Source: Rhodoferax sp. U11-2br (GTDB lineage: Bacteria > Pseudomonadota > Gammaproteobacteria > Burkholderiales > Burkholderiaceae_C). From it: a stretch of DNA of 64,000 nucleotides. Under the pieces are notes generated by a model. The model worked only from the letters and a program-made list of their open reading frames with translations, was not told the origin of the DNA and did not search any database. Where the stretch lies: positions 62,001 to 126,000 of the forward strand of contig NZ_JAHFZF010000002.1 of NCBI RefSeq assembly GCF_018619435.1. Direction: 5' to 3'. Shown one piece after another: positions 57,651 to 64,000 of this stretch; position 1 is the stretch's first letter, and every line of letters begins with the position of its first letter. The position numbers were made by a program, and so were the translations under genes.

Positions 57651-58889
57651 ATGGACTTCAAGACCCTCAACACAAGCACCCTGGCGAATTACCTGCGCAC
57701 CGTGCCGTCCGTCACCGCCTTGTTGGGCGACATGGACGCGCTGGACATCGTCGAGGTCGGTGACGGCAACCTGAACTACGTCTATTTTGTGAGCAGCCTG
57801 GCCCAGCCCGGCAACAGCCTGGTGGTCAAACAGGCCTTGCCCTACATGCGCCTGGTGGGAGAGTCCTGGCCACTCACCCGGCACCGTTCTGACCGCGAGG
57901 CGCATGCCCTGCGGCAGTTTGGCGCCTTGTGCCCACAGCATGTGCCCCAGGTGCTGCACTTTGACAGTGAGCAGTCGCTGATCATCATGCAGCGCCTGAG
58001 TGATCACCTGATTCTGCGCAAGGGTCTGATCCAGGGCCTGCGCTACCCGAAGCTCGCGGAGCACCTGTCCACCTACTTGGCGCAGACGCTGTTCCATGGC
58101 TCGGACCTGTTCCTGAGTGCTGCGGCCAAAAAACAGGCGGCGGCGGCCACCACCAACAGCGAGCTGAGCAAAATCACCGAAGACCTGGTGTTCACCTGCC
58201 CTTTTGAAGACCACGCCAGCAACGCCTACAGCCCGGCGCTGCCACGCACCGAGATTGAGCGGCTGCACAACAACCCGGCGCTCAGGGTGGCTGCCGCGCA
58301 GATGAAGTGGGCCTTCATGAACCAGGCCGAAACCTTGTTGCATGGCGACTTGCACACCGGCTCGGTTATGGTGAACCAGACCGACACCTATGTGATCGAC
58401 CCCGAATTTGCCTGTTATGGCCCTTTCGGTTTTGACGTGGGCCTGTTGCTGGCCAACTTCTTCACCGCCTACTACGCACAGGACTGGCAACGCCCGCAGG
58501 CCGGGGAAGACCCCGCGCCCTACCAGGACTGGCTGCTGGCACAGGCATCCAGCATCTGGTGTGGTTTCTCGGACAAGTTCCTGGCCTTGTGGGTTGCGCA
58601 TGAGGCGCCCACGACCCAGAGTTTCATGGGGGATGCGCGTGATGCGGACAGCCTAGCGTGGTTTCGCACCAGTGTGATGCGGCAGATCTTCAGCGACACA
58701 CTGGGTTTTGCCGGTTGCGAACTGATCCGCCGCACCCTGGGCCTGGCCAAGGTGGCCGAGGTTGCCAGCATTCCCGACGCCCAGGCCCGGGCAGCCATCG
58801 AGTTGCGCTGCCTGCGCCTGGGCGAGGCGCTGCTGCTGCAGCGCCACCATATCATTGACATGAACCAGGTGTTGGACCTGGCCCGATAG
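57651..58889 (+). CDS. mtnK: 5-Methylthioribose kinase
   Basis: Phosphorylates 5-methylthioribose (and in some organisms 5-deoxyribose) at C1. The 412 residues have the aminoglycoside-kinase-like fold: [14 protein letters not shown] in the nucleotide loop, catalytic [11 protein letters not shown], and metal-binding [16 protein letters not shown]. The distance to the aldolase gene is 21 bp and to mtnA 17 bp, one operon. Confidence 0.93.
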   Translation: MDFKTLNTSTLANYLRTVPSVTALLGDMDALDIVEVGDGNLNYVYFVSSLAQPGNSLVVKQALPYMRLVGESWPLTRHRSDREAHALRQFGALCPQHVPQVLHFDSEQSLIIMQRLSDHLILRKGLIQGLRYPKLAEHLSTYLAQTLFHGSDLFLSAAAKKQAAAATTNSELSKITEDLVFTCPFEDHASNAYSPALPRTEIERLHNNPALRVAAAQMKWAFMNQAETLLHGDLHTGSVMVNQTDTYVIDPEFACYGPFGFDVGLLLANFFTAYYAQDWQRPQAGEDPAPYQDWLLAQASSIWCGFSDKFLALWVAHEAPTTQSFMGDARDADSLAWFRTSVMRQIFSDTLGFAGCELIRRTLGLAKVAEVASIPDAQARAAIELRCLRLGEALLLQRHHIIDMNQVLDLAR

Positions 58890-58906
58890 ACACGACGATC
58901 TTTTCC

Positions 58907-59998
58907 ATGAAAGTACAAGGACAAGCCTGGCGCACGGTTTGGCTCAACCCCGACCACAGTGTGGGTGTGATTGACCAGCGTTTTTTGCCACACGAACTCA
59001 AAACCGCCTGCCTGCGTGAGGTGGCGGACGTCGAACAAGCGATCCGCGAGATGTGGATTCGTGGTGCCCCGCTGATTGGGGTGGTGGCCGCGTATGGCAT
59101 GGCGGTGGCCATGCGCCAGGACAGCAGTGATGCGGGGCTGTTCAGTGCCAAAAAAACCTTGCTGGCCACCCGGCCTACCGCCGTCAACCTGCGTTGGGCC
59201 CTGAGCCGCATGCTGACGGGTTTGTTGCCGCTGCCGCGTGAGCAACGCGCAGACGCCGCCTATGCCCTGGCGGCCCAGATGGCCGACGAAGACGTGGCCA
59301 TCAACCAGCAGCTGGGGCAACATGGGCTGGCCTTGATCCGCACCCTGGCACAACAGCGCCCGGGCCAGCGCATCAACATCCTGACCCACTGCAATGCGGG
59401 CTGGCTGGCCACGGTGGACTGGGGCACCGCCACCTCACCGATTTACCAGGCTTTCAACGAAGGCATCGATGTGCATGTCTGGGTCGACGAAACCCGACCG
59501 CGCAACCAGGGCGCGTCCCTCACCGCCTGGGAGCTGGGCCAGCACGGTGTGCCGCACACCCTGATTGTCGACAACGCTGGGGGTCACCTGATGCAGCACG
59601 GCTTGGTGGACATGTGTATTGTGGGCACCGACCGCGTCACCGCCCGAGGGGACGTGTGCAACAAGATCGGCACCTATCTGAAAGCGCTGGCCGCGTTTGA
59701 CAACCAGGTGCCGTTTTATGTGGCCATGCCGTCCTCGACACTGGACCTGACGGTGCACGACGGTTTGCGCGAGATCCCGATCGAGAACCGCGAGGGTGAG
59801 GAAATCTCGCACCTGTCGGGCTGGCATGCCGACGGTTACCTCAGCACGGTGCGCATCTGCCCGAGCAACACCGCCACCAGCACCAACCCCGGCTTTGATG
59901 TGACACCCGCGCGCCTGGTCACCGCACTCATCACCGAGCGTGGCCTGTGTGCGGCACATCCGCAGGCGATCCAAGCGCTGTTTGCACCCGCGGGCTGA
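58907..59998 (+). CDS. mtnA: 5-Methylthioribose-1-phosphate isomerase
   Basis: Converts methylthioribose-1-P to methylthioribulose-1-P. The 363 residues carry [18 protein letters not shown], catalytic Cys in [17 protein letters not shown] and catalytic Asp in GTDRV, followed by [10 protein letters not shown]. It completes kinase-isomerase-aldolase. No mtnB, mtnC or mtnD of the universal methionine salvage pathway lies nearby, which favours a DHAP-shunt use. Confidence 0.94.
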   Translation: MKVQGQAWRTVWLNPDHSVGVIDQRFLPHELKTACLREVADVEQAIREMWIRGAPLIGVVAAYGMAVAMRQDSSDAGLFSAKKTLLATRPTAVNLRWALSRMLTGLLPLPREQRADAAYALAAQMADEDVAINQQLGQHGLALIRTLAQQRPGQRINILTHCNAGWLATVDWGTATSPIYQAFNEGIDVHVWVDETRPRNQGASLTAWELGQHGVPHTLIVDNAGGHLMQHGLVDMCIVGTDRVTARGDVCNKIGTYLKALAAFDNQVPFYVAMPSSTLDLTVHDGLREIPIENREGEEISHLSGWHADGYLSTVRICPSNTATSTNPGFDVTPARLVTALITERGLCAAHPQAIQALFAPAG

Positions 59999-60024
59999 GC
60001 GTCAGGGTCGGGCTGATGGTGTAT

Positions 60025-60070
60025 CAAAATGGCTTCATGCCCTTGTATTAAAAGGGCTTGAAGCTACAAA
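60025..60070 (+). repeat. Intergenic palindrome, copy 8
   Basis: AAAATGGCTTCATGCCCTT, AAAAGGGCTTGAAGC and tail TACAAATACC, between convergent mtnA and the large signalling gene. Confidence 0.78.
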
Positions 60071-60132
60071 TACCAGAGTATTTCGGGGCTGTATGTTGAG
60101 ACTGGGTGAGTGTTCATCCATCACCCTGTGGC

Positions 60133-63100
60133 CTAGGTTCTGAATGTGAAGCTGGGTTCACCGGTGTCGGGTGAGAGCTTGTGCAACTGGCGCAGCTGCC
60201 GCAGTTCGGTCAGCAAGAGCTGGCTCAGATCGGCCATCTCGGCCAGTTTCTGTGCGGTCTGCTGGGCGTTGCGCTCGCTGCGCTGCTCGTAGAGGGCGTC
60301 GGAGCGTTCGTGCAGGGTCTGGTGCAAGGCCTCCAGACGGGCAAAACCCGGGTACTGTTCGAGCTTGAGGCGGGTGCTAGGTTTGTTCAGCCAGACCGAG
60401 AATCGGCAGCACGGGCCATCCACCACCGGTGCCGGACGTTGTGAACGGGTGGCCAGACTCATCACTTCCTTGAACCAGGCGCGGTGTTCGGTTTCGGCCA
60501 GCAGCATCGCGATGCCGCGTGAGCCCACCGACTCGGACTCGGCCCAGCTGATGGGCACAGACCACTGCGCCAGCCAGCCTGGCACCTGGGCGGCGGGCAT
60601 CGGTTTGGCAATCGCATAACCTTGGCCAAATTCGCAGCCAAACTCGATCAGTGCACAACCATGGGCCACGGTTTCCACGCCTTCGGCCAGGGCAATGCGG
60701 TCAAAGTTGCGTGCTAGCCCAAGCACGCTGTTGACGATGGAGGCGTCCTCCACATCGTCGAGCATGCCGCGCACAAAACTCTGGTCAATCTTCAGGGTGT
60801 GTGCGGTCAGTTGTTTCAGAAAGGTCAGCGAGGAATAACCGGTGCCAAAGTCGTCCAGCGCACACGACAGCCCCATGCCTTGAAGTCGGGCGATCAGCGT
60901 CGAGACCTGGGTGATGTTGCCTAAAGCGCCGGTTTCCAGAATCTCCAGTTCCAGCTGCTGGGGCTGGAGGCTGGGTTGTTGGTCCAGCTGCCACTGCAGC
61001 CGGTCGGCAAATTCGGGATCCAGCAGCTGCTGGGCGTCGATGTTGACACTGACTGCGGTGTGGATGCCCTGGGCTTGCCAGCTTGCCAGCTGCGCCAGCG
61101 CGGTTTCGATCACCCAGTCGCCCAGTTTCACCGCCATCGGGTGCTGCTCTAGCAGGCCGATGAAGGCGTAGGGCGGCAGCAAACCCAGCTCGGGGTGCTG
61201 CCAGCGGATCAGGGCCTCAAAACCGACCACCTCACCCGTTTGCAGGCGCACTTTGGGCTGGTAAAACAACACAAACTCGCGGCGCAACAGGGCTTGGCCG
61301 ACCTCGTCGATGCGGGTCAGGCGGGTGCGGGTGATCTCGTCCTTGACCGGGTCAAAGTGGTGATAGCGGTTTTTGCCGGCCTGTTTGGCCAGGTACATCG
61401 CCTGGCTGGCTTGGCGCAGCAGCTGCTCGGCATCGATCTGGTCACTCGGGCTCAGCTGGGCGATGCCGATGCTGGCGGTCAGGGACAGTGTCTGCACCTG
61501 GTCTGCCACCTGCATCGGCTGCGCCAGCACGACCAGCAGCTGGTCCACCAGGCGCAGGCAATCTTCGGGCTGCGCCAGATGGCTGAACATCACCGCGAAC
61601 TCATCACCACCAATGTGGGCCAACAGCTGCTGGCTTTGCAAGATGCTCGAGAGCCGGTGGCTCACCGCCAGGATCAGCTGGTTGCCAATTTCGGGCCCAT
61701 AAGACAGGTTCAGCGCGGCAAAGTTGTCCAGATCGATGTAGGCCACGGCCAACTGCTGTGGTGTGTTGTGTTCGGCCATGCTGGCGGCCAGCAGTTCTAC
61801 AAACAGCTTGCGGTTGGGCAGGCCGGTCAGCGCGTCGTGGTGGGTGATGTAGTCGATCTGTTCGCGGTGGTTCTTTTGTTCACTGATGTCGATGGTGATG
61901 CCCGACAGCAGCAGCGGCTGGCCGGCCTCGTCGCGCTGCATTACCCGTCCCAGGGTGCGGCACCAGACCCAGTGGCCGTCTTTGTGGCACATGCGCAACT
62001 CCAGCTCGTAGCTGGGGGACTCGCCGCTCAGGTGTTGGGCCATCAGGCGTTGCTGGCGCGTTTTGTCGTCCGGATGGATCCACGAGATGTACAAGCCGTA
62101 CGGGCCCTGCCGGTGTTTGAGTCCGGGGTAACCGAGCATGGCCGAGCTGCGTTCGTTGAAGCGGATGACATCGGTGCGCAGGTCCCATTCCCAGGTGCCT
62201 GCCTGGGCGGCGTCCACCGCGTTTTGCAGCTGCAGGCGTTCGGCTTCCAGGGCGGCGGTGATGGTCTGGCGTTCGGTGATGTCGTGGGCCACGCCCAAGA
62301 CCCCACGCAGCTGGCCGTCGGTGTCGCGCAGCGGCACCTTGGTGGTCTCCATCAAGGCACGCTGGCCGTTGCCGGGTTGGTTCACCCATTCCTCGTAGAC
62401 CAGGGGCTGCAGCGCTGCGCTGGCCACCAGGTCATGGGCGCAGAAGATATCGGCGAGTTCTTTGGGCAGCAGATGGTGGTCGGTTTTGCCGATGATGGCG
62501 CTTTTGGGCAGGCCCAGAAAACGTTCAAACGCCGGGTTGCACGACAGGTAGACCCCGGATGCGTCCTTGAGCCAGACCTGATCGGGCAGGGTGTCCACCA
62601 GGGTCTGCAAATGGGTTTCGCTGGCGGTGAGTGCCAACTCGGCCCGATGCCGGTCGGTCACATCGGTGAAGATGGCCAGGATGCTGCTGCGCCCGGCCAG
62701 GGTCATCGGCAGGCGCTCGATTTCGGCCATGAAGCGGCTGCCGTCCTTGCGCTGCGTGGTGATCACGCGTGGGGCTTTGGTGATGCCTTGCCGCATTGCC
62801 TCAAAGTCGGCGTCTATCTCCGGTAAGGTCTCGGCAGGATGGATGTCAGCCAGATCCAAGCTCAGCAGTTCCTCCAGCGGGTAACCCAGCAGCTGGCAAA
62901 ACCAGGCGTTGGCAAACACAAAACGGCGGGTCACGGCATCGGCTACCACCAGCCCGGTGGGGGCATGGTCGATCACGCTGCGCAGGGTCTGCTCCAGCGG
63001 CGACATGGACCCCTGGGCCCGCCCGGCCGGACCGTTGAGCAAATACCGCCAGCGTTGCTGGCTGCTGCTCAGCGCACCCTCAAGCTGTTGGCGGGCCACT

Positions 63101-63654
63101 TTTTCCTGCATCAGTGACAAGGCCTGGGCCGACACCGTGCGGTACATCGCCAACACACCCTGCAACAGCACCGGTGTGGCCCCGGACTTCGTGGCTCGCG
63201 CCTGCTGGTGTGCCTGCGCCAGGCTGAGCCCGTTTGTGACGCCGAGCACCACCTGCGCCAGGTGTTTGTCGTGTTCCAGAATATGCACTGCCAGCCACTC
63301 GGTCAGGTAGGCAAACAGCTCGTCCATCAGCTCGGGCAAGGGCGTCTGGGCAGCCTGCAGCTTCACCACCTGGGCCACAAAACGCTGGTGTTCGCGCACA
63401 TGCTCGTCCAAGGCGGCATGGCCTGCAAGCGTGGTCCGCCAGATGCCTTCTTCGGTGCGGAAATGGCTGTCGGCGTAGTCGGTCAGTTCCGCCAGGCTGG
63501 TGTTGAGGTCAACTGCGCTGGCGCCTTGGATATGTTGCTGGGCCAGCCGGTTGATCAGCCGCACCAGCACCTGATGCTGCTCATCGATCAGGGCAATGCC
63601 TGTTTCCAGGTGTCTGTTCCAGGGGAAGATCTCAAACATCGTCTGGTTCAGCAT
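60133..63654 (-). CDS. Hemerythrin-PAS-GGDEF-EAL-CZB signalling protein
   Basis: A 1173-residue c-di-GMP protein. In order: bacteriohemerythrin (about 5-135, with ALIDEQHQVLV, HFRTEEGIW and HILEHDKHL ligands), PAS (about 225-345), PAS (350-470), PAS/PAC (480-605), GGDEF (about 615-765, motif HIGGDEF), EAL (about 785-1020, with EALIRW, ALDDFGTGYSS and AEGVET) and a C-terminal zinc-binding CZB-like domain (about 1055-1120, EHRAWFKEVMS, DGPCCRFSVWL, LEALHQTLHE). Both catalytic motifs look intact. The first domain suggests O2 sensing, the last zinc or HOCl-type sensing. The ATG at 63654 overlaps the upstream permease stop. Confidence 0.9.
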   Translation of the reverse strand: MLNQTMFEIFPWNRHLETGIALIDEQHQVLVRLINRLAQQHIQGASAVDLNTSLAELTDYADSHFRTEEGIWRTTLAGHAALDEHVREHQRFVAQVVKLQAAQTPLPELMDELFAYLTEWLAVHILEHDKHLAQVVLGVTNGLSLAQAHQQARATKSGATPVLLQGVLAMYRTVSAQALSLMQEKVARQQLEGALSSSQQRWRYLLNGPAGRAQGSMSPLEQTLRSVIDHAPTGLVVADAVTRRFVFANAWFCQLLGYPLEELLSLDLADIHPAETLPEIDADFEAMRQGITKAPRVITTQRKDGSRFMAEIERLPMTLAGRSSILAIFTDVTDRHRAELALTASETHLQTLVDTLPDQVWLKDASGVYLSCNPAFERFLGLPKSAIIGKTDHHLLPKELADIFCAHDLVASAALQPLVYEEWVNQPGNGQRALMETTKVPLRDTDGQLRGVLGVAHDITERQTITAALEAERLQLQNAVDAAQAGTWEWDLRTDVIRFNERSSAMLGYPGLKHRQGPYGLYISWIHPDDKTRQQRLMAQHLSGESPSYELELRMCHKDGHWVWCRTLGRVMQRDEAGQPLLLSGITIDISEQKNHREQIDYITHHDALTGLPNRKLFVELLAASMAEHNTPQQLAVAYIDLDNFAALNLSYGPEIGNQLILAVSHRLSSILQSQQLLAHIGGDEFAVMFSHLAQPEDCLRLVDQLLVVLAQPMQVADQVQTLSLTASIGIAQLSPSDQIDAEQLLRQASQAMYLAKQAGKNRYHHFDPVKDEITRTRLTRIDEVGQALLRREFVLFYQPKVRLQTGEVVGFEALIRWQHPELGLLPPYAFIGLLEQHPMAVKLGDWVIETALAQLASWQAQGIHTAVSVNIDAQQLLDPEFADRLQWQLDQQPSLQPQQLELEILETGALGNITQVSTLIARLQGMGLSCALDDFGTGYSSLTFLKQLTAHTLKIDQSFVRGMLDDVEDASIVNSVLGLARNFDRIALAEGVETVAHGCALIEFGCEFGQGYAIAKPMPAAQVPGWLAQWSVPISWAESESVGSRGIAMLLAETEHRAWFKEVMSLATRSQRPAPVVDGPCCRFSVWLNKPSTRLKLEQYPGFARLEALHQTLHERSDALYEQRSERNAQQTAQKLAEMADLSQLLLTELRQLRQLHKLSPDTGEPSFTFRT

Positions 63655-64000
63655 CAGCTGTTGCGGGTGAAAAAGACCAGGCTCATCACCAGACCGGTCA
63701 CGATCACACCCCAACGTACCGCCTGCGCTGGCAAGCGTCTGGCCCAGCGCGCCCCGAGAAAACCGCCCACCGTGGCGGCCACCATCATCAGCAGGCCTTC
63801 GCGCCAGGCAATCGCACCGGCCAGCACAAAGGCCGCCACCGACAACCAGGACAACACCAGCGAATTCAGGTTTTTGAGCGCATTGGCGGTGTGGATGTGG
63901 GACTCACCGGTGACGGCGTACAAGGCCATCAGCAAAATACCCAGGCCACCGTTGAAATAACCCCCGTAAATGGCCACCAGCAGCAGACCGGGCTCGCGCC
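63654..64000 (-). CDS. TauE/SafE-family permease, C-terminal part
   Basis: At least 115 residues of a membrane protein whose N-terminus lies beyond the window. Four hydrophobic helices are visible. YGGYFNGGLGILLMALY is the second conserved half of the family and GGFLGARWARRLPAQAVRW its typical loop before the last helix. Relatives export sulfite, sulfoacetate or related anions. The stop shares a base with the start of the signalling gene (TGATG), so the two are translationally coupled. Confidence 0.85.
   Translation of the reverse strand, partial: REPGLLLVAIYGGYFNGGLGILLMALYAVTGESHIHTANALKNLNSLVLSWLSVAAFVLAGAIAWREGLLMMVAATVGGFLGARWARRLPAQAVRWGVIVTGLVMSLVFFTRNS

Noticed and set aside
55524..58601. 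Two long minus-strand open frames (about 500 and 480 codons) opposite the aldolase and mtnK genes
   Set aside because: They mirror the codon periodicity of the plus-strand genes, are rich in His, Gln, Gly and Arg, show no domain, and the plus-strand proteins are clearly recognised.
61195..62826. A 543-codon plus-strand frame within the signalling gene
   Set aside because: Antisense shadow of PAS/GGDEF/EAL coding sequence with no family motif of its own.

Overview
The window looks like a chromosomal segment of a Comamonadaceae betaproteobacterium, most likely Rhodoferax or a close relative. This is judged from the protein families, the high-GC coding style, a rhodoquinone gene (rquA) beside a complete ccm operon, an adhE fermentation gene, and a recurrent intergenic palindrome with arms TAGCCCTTAT and ATAAGGGCTA followed by AGCTAT. 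No tRNA, rRNA, CRISPR array, transposase or prophage was seen. The left edge cuts gpmI and the right edge cuts a TauE/SafE permease.

Layout. 0-10 kb: gpmI, the fermentative AdhE with a GlpR/DeoR-type repressor and matching operator half-sites, two GGDEF diguanylate cyclases, an SdhL shikimate-dehydrogenase-like enzyme, NnrU and DUF2788 membrane proteins. 10-19 kb: a Spy/CpxP-like protein, rdgC, then a cobalamin riboswitch in front of nrdAB (class Ia ribonucleotide reductase), followed by a B12/iron-type ABC transporter. 19-24 kb: a CDF metal exporter and a tight three-gene redox operon (membrane-anchored flavin/2Fe-2S reductase, b-type membrane protein, small octaheme cytochrome c), then DUF2892 and HNH proteins. 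24-30 kb: an OsmC-YcaO fusion, a Crp/Fnr-type regulator with a copper chaperone, the CopA ATPase, and a sigma-28 promoter followed by a small unknown gene and flaG.

30-43 kb: minCDE, a roughly 1 kb AT-rich region made of a tandem duplication carrying DnaA-box-like sites and a decayed copy of the end of ccmI, the full ccmABCDEFGHI operon, rquA, a beta-class GST and PPi-dependent phosphofructokinase. 43-50 kb: the origin-proximal block mnmG-rsmG-lysE-parA-hydrolase-parB with four parS or parS-like sites, two of them inside mnmG. 50-54 kb: UspA and TerC genes plus a TerC-UspA fusion, and an NhaR-like regulator. 54-60 kb: a SorC regulator divergent from an operon of a class II aldolase/SDR fusion with mtnK and mtnA, which reads as a DHAP-shunt route for methylthioribose and 5-deoxyribose. 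60-64 kb: a large hemerythrin-PAS-GGDEF-EAL-CZB protein and the partial permease.

Together the genes suggest a metabolically flexible facultative anaerobe. Rhodoquinone, AdhE, PPi-dependent glycolysis, abundant cytochrome c machinery and an oxygen-independent-looking nucleoside salvage route occur beside c-di-GMP signalling and the chromosome segregation centre. The strongest candidates for something undescribed are the aldolase-SDR/mtnKA operon with its palindromic operator, the reductase/cytochrome b/octaheme c operon, and the duplicated DnaA-box module.
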